Position numbers and translations under genes: made by a program. From Puffinus mauretanicus (taxonomy: Eukaryota > Chordata > Aves > Procellariiformes > Procellariidae), in the NCBI GenBank assembly GCA_023333565.1, contig JAJKFH010002183.1, forward strand, positions 60,197 to 124,196: a stretch of 64,000 bases of DNA, written 5' to 3'. Shown piece after piece: positions 45,032 to 55,779 of this stretch; the stretch's first letter is position 1; each line of letters starts with the position of its first letter. A model generated the notes under the pieces. It saw only the letters and a list, made by a program, of their open reading frames with translations. It had not been told where the DNA came from and did not search any database.

Positions 45032-45839
45032 GATCAAGACCTCTGTCTGAAGGCCCAATTTCCTTGATGAGACGTGGCGAGTTGCCTCCTCTGCCAGACG
45101 GCAGAGGTATGAGGTCTTTGAAATCAAGCTGAAATTCTGGAAGATGATTTGGGTTAGGATACTTCATTCAAAAAAAAAAAAAAAACAAACAAAAAACCAC
45201 CAAAAAACCCCACATATGTTTGGGCGGGGTTTGGTCCTTGTTGTAAGAAACATCCTTTTTACGCTACCCCTTTGCCTGGTAAAAGTTCTTGCAGTGGGTA
45301 AAGACAAAGACCCTTTTCCCTTGGTAAACACTCAAAATTGCACTGGGAAGATAAGGTGGAGTTTTTTTCTGTTTGTTCACTTGCTTCTTCAAAAGTGGAA
45401 TCTGTGACCAGCGTCCTTGGGTACAAGCGTCCTGATGCCACCGGTTCAAAAGATGTTCTCCAGTTTCTGCCTTGCCTCTAAAAATCTGACTTTTTTCCAA
45501 GTGCCTCGGGTGCCTCCTCTCTGGGTGTTTGCAGCTCCCCGAGCCGCTCGCCCTCGCTGCGAGTAGCAGATCAACACCGGCCTCAACCCCGGAACCGAAA
45601 GTCACCACGAGAAAATTCAGTTTGTTCCCTCCCTGCGAGCTGTAAATCAGGGATGTTATTAATGCGGCTCAGCGAAGGGAATAACTTTTTCTCTTAATAT
45701 TCAAGAAAGTGTAATTCAATTTCCAAAAATATAGGTTTCCGTCTGTTGGGTAATAAAACACATTAGGGAGGAGAAATTACTTTGCTGTTGTGGCAGGGCA
45801 GATTTGCGCTGTTTGGGCTTTGCTGGGACGTCTGCGGGA
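45032..45839. other. No gene seen; A/C-rich tract at 45170-45210
   Basis: A16 at 45170-45185 is followed by CAAACAAAAAACCACC-type sequence. The rest is plain, with a small CpG patch near 45530-45560. Confidence 0.45.
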
Positions 45840-46220
45840 GCCCGGGTAGAGAGCTCGGGCCACGTCAACAGCGCACACGTTGCATGGAGTTGGCGAGGGG
45901 TGGTCTGAGCCTGCTCCTGCTACTTGCCCCGCGCTGGGGTTGAGAGGACCCCGAAGGGTGGTTTTTCCTCGGAGAGGCTTTATAGCTCTCGCTCTCCATC
46001 CCCTCCTTGCCCCCTCCCGCGGTGCTGGGGGTGGCTTGGCCGCGCACCCCCGTTCCCTTCCTGTTGTCACAGCTGTGCGTGGTGCTGGGCTCCGCAGCGC
46101 CAGGATGTGGTCACCTTGCCGGGGCCCTGCAGCGAGCTCTTTGTGGTGCGCCCTGGGGGAGGGAAGCACCCCAGCTTTGTCACTTTGGTAATCGCAAGCT
46201 CCTGGGCTGCCCCGAAATGG
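45840..46220. promoter_or_regulatory. CpG-rich patch with an exon-like segment
   Basis: CpG-rich sequence with open frames on both strands. Within it, 46098-46187 lies between GGCTCCGCAG| and CACTTTG|GTAATC. It is 90 bp long and open in frame 1 (starting RQDVVTLPGPCSELFVV). The acceptor lacks a strong pyrimidine tract, so the exon reading is weak. The patch may instead be an orphan CpG island. No known protein is recognised. Confidence 0.28.
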
Positions 46221-49200
46221 GAGGAACGGCTGTAATGACCCCTCTGGTGTGGCTCCTCGTGGTCTGAGCCGCTTCACCGAGGAGCTGACTGCACTGAAAT
46301 CAGCCATGAGAAATTATTTTGCATAACTTAAAGGTAGCAAGAAAGCTCAAAATTTCTCCTCCATCCCTGCCTGTCTTCTCCTCCTCCCTCCAAGGAAACC
46401 GGAGCCATTTGGTGACCTGAAAACAGCCGGGGGCTGGTAGATGACGCAGCCCTGTGCCACCGCTTGCAGACCTCCAGCTCTGCAAGCCTTCGGGGAGCAG
46501 CCACCCCCCTGCTGCCTCAGGTCGCATCCGGCTCCCTCCCCGCAGGGTGCTCTGCGGAGGCTTGGGGGGGGCAGGGGGTGGCTGGGGCAGTTTGGGACCG
46601 AATTGGGCCAAGTACCGCTATAGCTATGGCTCGTTTACCTACGTGTGTAGGAGTGACAAGATGAGCTTGTAAAACTTTCCGTCTCTTGTTTGCTTAGAGA
46701 AACCTCAACTGAAATGCTCTGGAAATCCCCCAGATCTTGACCCGCATGAAAAATAACTCCAGTTTAAACAATCCCCAGACTGACAATTTCGGAATCATTA
46801 AAACTGAAAGTTTCTGACTGCAGCGGTCTCCCCCGTCGGTCCCTGTGCTGGACATACCGTGTCCGGAGTTTGCTTTTGAAGGGGTCCCCTATGGGATTAG
46901 CTTTCCTCTTGGTGTGCATCATGTTAACTGGGAGATGTTCTCCACCAAGGAAGACGTTAGAAAGCATTGGTGAATTTTACCGATTCTCTTGTCTTCCCAG
47001 GTATTTTTTTTTTTATCTGAGGGTCACTGCTTGATCATGTGCGTGCCCAGGAAGGTTTGAAGCACTCGGATCACCAAGGGGCTGGCTGGTTTCTGCCCCG
47101 TGGGGTATCATCCCTGTGAGGAGCTCCTTACAGCCTAGTGGATGGGAAACTTTACAGGGATCAGATTGGGAGCAAGGAGAAATGCAGAAATTATACTTTT
47201 TTAGGCCCTGCCAGCAGAGTAAGTTAACAAGCCCTGCTCACTCAGGCGAAGATGCTGCTTGTCTTCCCACGCTCATGCAGCACTGTGCAGTTCCCAGCCC
47301 AGGTAGCTCCCAGCAGAGGACTTCTTGCACTGGGTTGTCTTTTATCGAAGCTTAGTGCTGAGTTCTTAGGGTTTGTGCTGTCTTCAGTGAACTGAAAATA
47401 AATGCTGTCTGTCTCTCTCGGATGTTGGCCCAGGTCGCAGCTGCGGGAGCTTGCGCTGAATTGCTGAGATGTGTGCGGGCTCCTCTCTGCGCTGCGCAGC
47501 ACCCCGGGCGTCTGATTAAATCCTGCCCGAGGTGGCGGGTGCCATTTGCTCCCTCACTCGAGCGTTGCAAGAGTCGCTCTCCACTTTTAATGTGGTCTTT
47601 GCAACCGTAACAGCTAATGGCATCATGATTAAACATGAGAAGGGCGTTCAGAGCAGTGTGAACGTGCCAGTGTCTTTATTAGCATGCGGAACAGGAATGG
47701 GGGGGTGCTGGGAAGGGTCCTGAAGGGCCTCTCCCTTCCTTCAGGGGCGACGGATTGGCAAGAGAAGAGGGCATGGGGTTTACTTGGTTGTAGGAGCTGG
47801 GTTTGGGAGTTGGTGTCTTGGTTATTGGGGACACAGCCTGGTTTTATTTATTGCTTAATGAGGATTCATTTAACAGCAATGTTGGGCAGTTCTCCATGCG
47901 TTGAAGACAAACCCTTGCTCATCTCTGCCTGGTGCCTCTAGCACTGTGCGCACCCTTACCTTCGTGCTGGCTCTGCGTTGGGCTCTGCTGGTTTGCCGCA
48001 TGTCGCTTTACATCCGTGGCTGGTGCGCTGCTGTCTGGGGCTTGATTAAGTTAGCTGATGCTATGGGGATACAAAACCAATGAGGAGAAAAAAATAACCC
48101 CAGAATGATGCTTCCATTACCAAGTAAGCTGTTTCCCTGGCAACACGAAGTTCTTGCGATGCGACTGCTCTGGGATTGCCCTTCCCTGCCCTGAAATACC
48201 CCCTCTGAGCTGCTGAGACAGCAAATGGGAGCCACCGCTGTTGGTACAGACCTGGACTGGGAAGCAAAAGGACGAGTTACCCTGGTGGAGCTGTTGGTGG
48301 ATTTTTTTTATTATTATTATTTTTCCTTTTATGAGTCCAGCTCTGCCCAATTTCCTCCCTGCCAGATCTGTCATTTTGAGCCTCCTCTCCTCCAGGTCTC
48401 TGCCTGTGCATCTCTGCCTCGGGACGCACGTGTGAACGTGTGGCAAAATGTTGTGCCAGCAAGTTGGAAGAGGTACTACAAATGCCATTCATTGTGCTGG
48501 CTGAAGTCCTAAAAGCTGGCAAGCTCTGCATTTCCTAACACCATTTTTAAGTGTCAAAGCTGTATAAAAGCTTATCCAGCAATGGAGTCTCAATGGCACG
48601 GCTCCGGTTAACAAGCTATCGCGCATTCAGCGATGCCTTTTACAGCTCTGCTTGACCCACGTGTCAGCAGTCCCCTTCCCTCGCCGCGCGTGGCTGCGGC
48701 CGCAGCGAGCTGGGTGTTAACCGCGGAGCCACCTCGGGCTTTGGGGAAATTTTTGGAATCACATCTAGCGGATATTTACCTGCAATTTTCTCTGTTTGAC
48801 TCCAGCGATTACGTTTGTCCTTTCCTCTGCTGATCTCTGCTTACCCTCAGTGCTGCTGCTCCCCTTGCTATATGAAGTGGTAGGGGAGCTTATTTTAAAG
48901 CCTCTTTTATTTCTCCAGGGCTTGCTGGGCAAGGATTTATGAGCGTCTTAATTCCACAGTACTTGGGGCAGGGGAGTGCTTGTTCGCTTCTTGGTGACCG
49001 AAATAACTCCCATTATTTCGATGTGTTCCTAGTCTTCCCAGTTATTGGTATTTAGGATATTATATTTGTATTTTTAAAAAAAACTTAACTAATCATGCAA
49101 CAGGCGCAACGATGTGCACACAACATAGTACCCAGATTACCAAGTACAGAGGTCCCAGATGAATGAACACCTAAAGCCACAGATTCACTCTGTCCTGCTC

Positions 49201-51789
49201 CCTCACCCCCAAACAGCATTTAGGATGAAAATATATTTTTAAATGTAGCCGTGGCTCTCTCTTCAAGACTGCACTGGGCGAAGGGTAGGGACACACCAGC
49301 ACAGTAAGTCCAGTCACCAAGCAAATCTCTGCTTCTGGCCACCTGGCTTACCAGCCACTCTCTTTCAGTGGGAGTTCCCAGGGTTTGCTCCTGGTTTTCC
49401 TTACTTCTTAAATAAAGCTCCCTGATGTCCATGATTAAGGATTGCTATGGGTCTGTAATAGCCATATATGATTTCTTCTTCATGTAGGTGAGCCTCAAAA
49501 TCATTTCAAATGAAATAAAAGATATAGCAGATATTGCCTGTTAAATACTCCGCCGTCCCGTGGTGTCTACGCTATTATCAGGAGGGAGGGTTTCTGAAAG
49601 CGCTTTGCTGGCTCAGTTCTTTTCTTGGTGAAGTCAATGGCAAAGCTCTGCTTGCCTTCAAGGGTAACAATAAGCTGCTATTGTGTCTACCCACCCGCTC
49701 TGGATAAAGTCAGGATGTCTTACTGGTGTGTTGTGGCTGTTGCCTAAACAAAACACGTCCTGAAGTATTGATAGTAAATAAATATTTTAGCAAAGACATT
49801 TTTGTTTTGCTTGACTTTCCCCCCCGCCCCATCCCAGCTGCATTCTTCTAAAAGGGAGCAGCAGCAAAATGGTAGAGAGATTCATAGTCAGTTAATTTTT
49901 CCCCCGAGTAGTTACTGGAGTGGTCGCAAGGTGCAGTTTTGTTCGCCCCAAAAAGAGGTCCCACGGCTCATGGAGAGAGCGCTGCGGGGTTGTCCAAAGG
50001 CAAATAGAAAAGTGGAAAGAATAATTTGTATGGGGCTTGGGGGTGGTGTTGGATCACTTTATATTCTGCATGCTCAGTTTCAAATGAGATGTAAACCCAA
50101 GATTCTCCTCACCTGTGGTCATTAAATGTCTTATGGCATTTTTCATAAGACCAGGGGATCTTAGTGAAATCCCAACTCGATTAATTATATACTGCTTTCC
50201 TAAAGTTCTTCCTGCAGTTGCAAGGAGATGTAGCATCTTTACCTCCTTCTGTGTTGTCAATTAGAGTGCAGGCTTGTTAGCTGGTTTATTATCTGTTTCC
50301 TTTTTAAAGAGGCTCAGAGGTGGTTTTGTCACTGCTGAATGAAGTATACAGTAAATAGTTTGTATACTGGAATTTTGTGCTTAGGAAAGACTTGGGGAGA
50401 TCTGTGGATGAAAATTTCTGTGTGCTTCCCCCCCGCCTTTAATGAGGGCAAGCATAGCAAACATATCAAAGGTATCAACCACCAAGCCCCTGAGTCCACC
50501 TGTGGCTGGAAAAGCAGCCTAGGAACTCATCTGTAAGATGTGACTGACTTGTCAGCTTTCTTTCTGTCCTCCCGTGCTTGCGTCTTCCCTTATCTGTGTG
50601 TGGCGGCAGGTAACACCTGGCTCCCAGTAACAACAAATCTCAAAGCGTTTTGCTCAGCATGGTGGAAATGGCTAAAGGGGGCCTGCAGCAATGACAAAGA
50701 CCTCCTGTTGTAGTCTAAAGGTTCCCACACAACATTACTGGGGCTCTCCAAAAAGTTTAGCCAGTAGTTCCATTAAAAAATCATTACTCTTTTTCGTTCT
50801 TGGATTTGAAGGTAAAATTTGCAATTACTGCTCTCGCAGTTCTGCGATAGATGTGGACTGTCCTGTCCCAGGCACTGAGCAAACACGGTTCTTTGCTCTT
50901 TGAATGGGGAACTGGAAGCTCTGGAGACCTTCACCTTGGGGCCAGTGCCAACTCTCCGTGTGGATCTTGCTCATGCCCGGCTCAGCAGCGACGACAGGCA
51001 AATGGTGAATGCAACGCAGTGGATGCCAATTCTTTGCAGTGGCCTTCCCTCCAAACCACTCTTCAAATACACGTCCATGAAACACAAGGATCTGTGGCTA
51101 CCTTCTTGTGTTGCCATCAAATGCTTGTGTGCTTGCACACATTCCCCCAGAGGAAATAATTTTTTCTGGGTCTTTCTGTTGCATCTGTCACCACCTCTCT
51201 CATGCTGGGCTTGCTGCTTTTGCTTCGTGAGCCAAAATAGAAGTGAGGTTATTAGCTTCTTGAAAGGGAGAAAACATCTCAGAGTGCTTTGTTATGTGAA
51301 CAATAAGTGCTCCTGCCCACAGGCATTAGTGCAAGTGGTGAACAAGCTAGTTAATTATATTGAAATCAATGCTATTAGCTTAGATTTAAAGCTCCCTTCT
51401 CCTTGCGTTGACTCTGTCCTTCCCGTCACAGCCTGTGCCCTGCCAGACCTCGTGCCGAAGGCAGCTGCTGCTGGGCTGCCCTGCAAGCGGCGGCGGTCGG
51501 CGTTGGCCAGCCCAGGGAAGATGCACAGCTCCAGATGCGGGTTTCAAATTGTACCCCTTGCCCCAACCTTTCTCCCAAAGGCTGGGGCGCAGGGGTTTGG
51601 GGCAACCTTAGGAGTTAAGATGTTGCACGGAGGATTTGGCAGCCTGGTACAAGTGGGTAGGCAATAGCGGGGCTGATCCGCACCCGCGTGCCATTGGGGT
51701 CCCGGTGCTGACCTGCTCATCCGAGCGACGCTGGGAAGGGAAGAGTTCTTGACACGTTTGTGGCATGTCAAGCACAGCTCAGTTCTGGT
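46221..51789. other. No gene seen (5.6 kb)
   Basis: Contains GC-rich islands at 46440-46610, 48650-48740 and 51430-51720, a TTATTATTATT run near 48308, and AT-rich words at 51345-51390 (AGTTAATTATATTG). A 255-codon + frame (50900-51667) has no domain and inconsistent composition. I regard it as chance. Confidence 0.45.
48131..48144 (+). promoter_or_regulatory. RFX X-box motif
   Basis: GTTTCCCTGGCAAC is identical to the site at 20278 and fits the RFX dimer consensus GTTNCCNNGGNAAC. It sits in plain sequence without a CpG patch, so an enhancer site would be more likely than a promoter site. Confidence 0.42.
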
Positions 51790-52130
51790 AGCTTCTCCCA
51801 CCTTTGACTAATTGCTGACCTGACATCTTTCTGATAGTGACCTTGTTTCAGCTAGTAATTCAAATATCTTTCAGTGTCAGAAATAATAAGTGCCACAGTG
51901 AGATGAACAAGCAGAGCTTAAGTTGAGCACAGATTAATGGGGTTTTAATATTCCTAATTTAATCACTCCTTTCTGTCTGAATGTGTGCAACATGATGTAG
52001 CAGCTAATTATTTTTTTAACCATGATGAGGATCTTTCCTAATCATTTTTATATTTAACATGAATGAAGGGAGGGCAGTGATTAATGAGGGAATAAATCTT
52101 ACGAAACAGAAGCAAGCACATGATCAGTTA
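51790..52130. promoter_or_regulatory. Candidate conserved non-coding element
   Basis: About 340 bp with CTAGTAATTCAAAT, CAGATTAATGGGG, CCTAATTTAATCAC, GCAGCTAATTATTT and GTGATTAATGAGGG, including two CAG(AT/CT)AAT-like spacings. Non-repetitive, CpG-poor and not transposon-like. Confidence 0.33.
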
Positions 52131-52150
52131 AAAATACAGCTGTCTGATTC

Positions 52151-52168
52151 CGCCCCCCCCCACCCCCC
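52151..52168 (+). repeat. poly-C low-complexity tract
   Basis: C-rich run interrupted by a single A. Confidence 0.8.
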
Positions 52169-54049
52169 GTACTGCAAATACTTAACCAGCTGCACCTTCT
52201 CAGCTCGATAGCAAGCTGTCTTCAGCCCTAAAGAAAGACCTGAAACTTTGCTTATCCCTCCGGTGGTTCTGTTGGCATCTCTCTGCATGATCATCTTTGT
52301 GATGAATGCAGAATTATTTTTCTTTAAAAAAAAAAAATAAAAAAATTGCCCCACTACATACGTTAATGGTTGGATAGATGTCTTTTCAAATATTTGTTCC
52401 TGACAGGGTGTTTGGAATTGCAGATGAGAAGCAAACCAGCTCTCAGCATCTGTCTGTTGCTACTGTACGTTTCCATTGTGTGAAGCAGAGACAAAGCCAG
52501 GCAATTCAAAGCTTAAGTGGATGCTCTTGAGATCTTTTTTTCCCCCACTCTTCCCTCCTTTTTCCCACATTTGGCTGCTTCTCTTCTGTCCAAATTCTAT
52601 TTTTTCCTCCATCCCTCAACCCCCATGAGCGGTTTTGGGAGTCTATTTTCTCCCTGCAATTCCTCCCCTCCCTACCCTCAAGTCCCTTTGTGCATCCTCG
52701 CTGGTAATTTTAGGGGTTTTGCTGAGCTCTCGGGCTGTAGGGTGGCTCAGGGTTGAAGGTTCTGATGATCGGAGGTGTGATACGGGGCTTTTTCCCACCG
52801 TTCGAGTGCAGCTCAGGGGTTTGTCATTAGTGTCAGTCCATCGCATGAGTCCGGTGTGCATAGTCTCATGCCCTCGTGGTTTTGTTGTTACACCGGCTGT
52901 TCTGGGCAGCCTTATTTGAGCCGGGCACTGTGCGTGCTGCAGTGAAGCCCTTGCTCAGCCAGGCAGTGAGGGCTTGCTGCAAACTGAGCCTCCTGCTGAG
53001 GATCTGGGGTTTGCTCATGGAAAGCTGTAGCTGTCAACCCAAGAGTGCCCCTTCATTAACTATGGCCATGGATAATCTATAGAATAATCTAGAAAAGATT
53101 TGGGGTTTTTGCTGGGATGTTTTGATTTGGGGAGTTTTGGGGTTTTTTTTTGGTGGGGAGACTCTGTGCAAATGCTCCATTGAGCCGTGGAGATGATTCG
53201 ATGGGTTTCTCGGCAGCGTGAGGTCATTTTGGATGCATCTCTTCTCACTAGCTAACAAGCAGAATTTTAATAACCGATCAAGATGAGCTGTGCCTGAGCA
53301 GTGCTGGCAGCTACCCTCTAACCTTGGTGTCTTCTGCAGATTGTAAAATTGATCTAATTGGCTAAAAAAGAAAGAAAGGCTTAAATACAACTTCTGTTGC
53401 TTAACACCTTGTCATTCCTTGCTTGTTGAGTAAAGAGCACCAAGCTCAGGGAATCAGCATTTCAGGCACCGGTGACACATACCAATGGCTCGATGGGTGC
53501 TTGGGAAGTTTGGGATCCCGTCGTGCAGCTCTGCACAAGCGGGCAGAGTCCCGAAGCGCTGTGGGCTAACGCAGGGCAGAGACACGGGCAGAGGGATGGG
53601 AGAACGTGAGAAAATCAGTGTGTGCCATGGACCAGTTCCTAAAATTAGGGGTTTTTTTCTGGCCAGGCACTTAATTAAAATTTTGCTCTTGCAGATCAGA
53701 TCTAGTTCTTGCAGCATAAACATTATTCAATCAAAAGAAAAGCAGAAGGAAGATGGTTGTCTGCTGATCTAAGATAGGTAATGCGCATCGGGAGCAGATG
53801 TTAGCTGGCAAGATCCTGTTTACGTGAACCCGTAGCTAGCAGCAAAGATCCCTTCCCTTGTTAAGGGAAGGGAGAGGCTCAAATCAGGAGCAAAATTGTT
53901 TCCAAATAGTTTTTGCTCTAAGACTTTTTTTCATGAGGTTTCCTCAGCCACTTTCTGTAGCATTGCAAATGGCAGTGGTATAATTGCATTTGTCTTCAAA
54001 ACTGTCTTTCCTTGAGGGCAAGCTCCACTTTGGCCTTGATTCGATTGTG
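52169..54049. other. No gene seen
   Basis: T/C-rich stretch at 52530-52700, A-rich tract at 52325-52347, and G/T-rich sequence near 53100-53160. No recognised repeat family or exon. Confidence 0.45.
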
Positions 54050-54430
54050 TACTTTTAATCTCGAAGAAAAGCTAATGCATAAGTATTCATTACAAAATTG
54101 CATTTTATATGGTCAACGTCTCCTCTTATAATTACAGGTTCCAGCTGAATGTCATTTCTTTTCTCTATACTTCCACCTCCCTTGCAGCATAGGCATCTCG
54201 TACTCCTGAAGCTTCTCCGCGTTCATGTAATAAATAAATAATCACACCTTTTCTGCTGTCAAAGCTGAAAGCGTGCACAGCTGTTTGCCACAAGATACAC
54301 TGGGACTGCACGGTACAACATTTCTTAATTAGACTGACCTGAGGTTGCTGGGTTTTTTCTCTTTTTTTTTTTTTTTTTTAAAGCAGCTTCATTAGCTGAG
54401 GAACTTAATTGCAAATGACTAGACAAGCTC
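54050..54430. promoter_or_regulatory. Candidate regulatory block with T18 tract
   Basis: TTTTAATCTCG, GCTAATGCATAAG, TATAATTACAGG, AAATAAATAATCAC, CTTAATTAGACTG and CATTAGCTGAGG lie within 380 bp, interrupted by T18 at 54362-54379. Homeodomain and octamer-like words are dense. Conservation is untested. Confidence 0.3.
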
Positions 54431-55694
54431 TGCTCTTGGTTACTGGGAAAGGTTAGAGTATTTCTAACTGGGGATTAGATCCTGGGAGACATTTTGCAGC
54501 TTGATTTTTGTGGGGAAGGTTTTAGGTGTGCTCAGATCATCTTAGCACTAGGCTCAGAATTAGCAAAATAATTAGAAGTTCAAAGCAGAGAGGGGGGCTG
54601 GGTTGAAGCCTAACCAACCTTTTTGATCTTACAAGCCACATTGCAAAATCTGCATGGAGTTGGGAGAAAGAGGACACGGAAAGGGAGCTCTGGAAGCCGA
54701 ATTGGGGGATGACGGGTTTGCACGCTGCTGTGTTAGAGGATGGGGAGCAGCTGAACATCTGGCTGGGTTGCAGGGCCAGCTGCCAGTAGGCTCCCACTGT
54801 CTCTGTTGACCGGCTCCCTCCCACAGAGGGGAGATGCATTGCCCCCAGCCCTGACGCCAGCACAGCTCTCTGCACTAATGTGGGCCCAGAGCAGGGGCCA
54901 TGGCTGAGCTACCTGGTGGCCAAAAGTCATGGTGGCCTCTGCCACATGGTCTGCATCACAGAATTAATCTGTTGGTAACATCCCTGGTGTGATATTGCTA
55001 TTATTAGCATCATTAACGCAGGATCTTTGCGGCCTCCGTGCTTTTTGGGGTTGTCTGTCTTGACCTCATGAGGAAGTCATCTCGAAACAGGACTCTGCAA
55101 GGAAAGGGAGGACTTGGGCAGTCACTGTGAAAGGTTGGCACCTTCCTACGTGGTGTAAGCAGGCGAGGCAGTTACCTGCTATTGAGGGCTCCTGAGGGTC
55201 CGAAAATTTGGAAGAGGTTACTTTGCGTTGACCAATATGTCCTGGTTTTTTGTGCTCTGAATCTAGTACTGCTATAGAAGCGGTTCAAAGACCTGTTTTC
55301 AAGAGGATATTCTAGGTGATGATTTTTCCTACTATACTTTACCGGCATAAAGCAAGGTTTGGATGTCTGCTGACCTCCGGTGCCTCTTCCTATCTACACG
55401 CTGCGCTTGGTATTTGTATGGGAAAATGGGGATGGTGTCTGCCTGGCGGAGCTTTGCGCTGGTGGTCTGCAGTTGGTACAATGAGGCAGCAGTCACGATG
55501 GGAGACTTTGGATCTCATCGCTTGTAGAAGCGTGCTGAAATGGTGTAGCGAATGCAACAGAAGCACCAGCTTCCCTTGCGCTGCCCAGCTCGGTGCTGAT
55601 TTGCCTTGGCTCGGAGGAGAAGCCAGCCTCTCCGGGGGTCACCCATGGGACAGGCGGTGCAGTGGCTGTTCCCACTGCTCCCCGCCCTTTGCAG
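54431..55694. other. No gene seen
   Basis: Plain sequence. A 158-codon + frame starts at 55316 and runs into the exon-like block at 55695. Its upstream part shows no domain. Confidence 0.45.
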
Positions 55695-55779
55695 AAGCTG
55701 CCAAGAAGGTGCCTGCTGAGATGGAGGATATTACGGTTCTGTTCAGGCAGTTGCAATGCAACCAAGCTCTTCATCAGAG
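55695..55779 (+). other. Exon-like segment (85 bp) with strong acceptor
   Basis: The left boundary has a textbook acceptor: a pyrimidine-rich stretch from about 55667 ending CCGCCCTTTGCAG. The right boundary is ATCAGAG|GTATCT. In frame 3 the segment reads AAKKVPAEMEDITVLFRQLQ, which looks more protein-like than its surroundings. Frame 1 is also open, so coding is not proven. I do not recognise the peptide. It may be a lncRNA exon or a chance pair of sites. Confidence 0.28.

Noticed and set aside
45777..46307. 176-codon minus-strand frame
   Set aside because: Proline/arginine-rich product of CpG-rich DNA, with + frames overlapping it.
50900..51667. 255-codon + strand frame
   Set aside because: Length alone is suggestive, but composition changes along it. 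It crosses AT-rich TTAATTATATTG sequence and a GC-rich patch, and contains no recognisable motif or splice structure.
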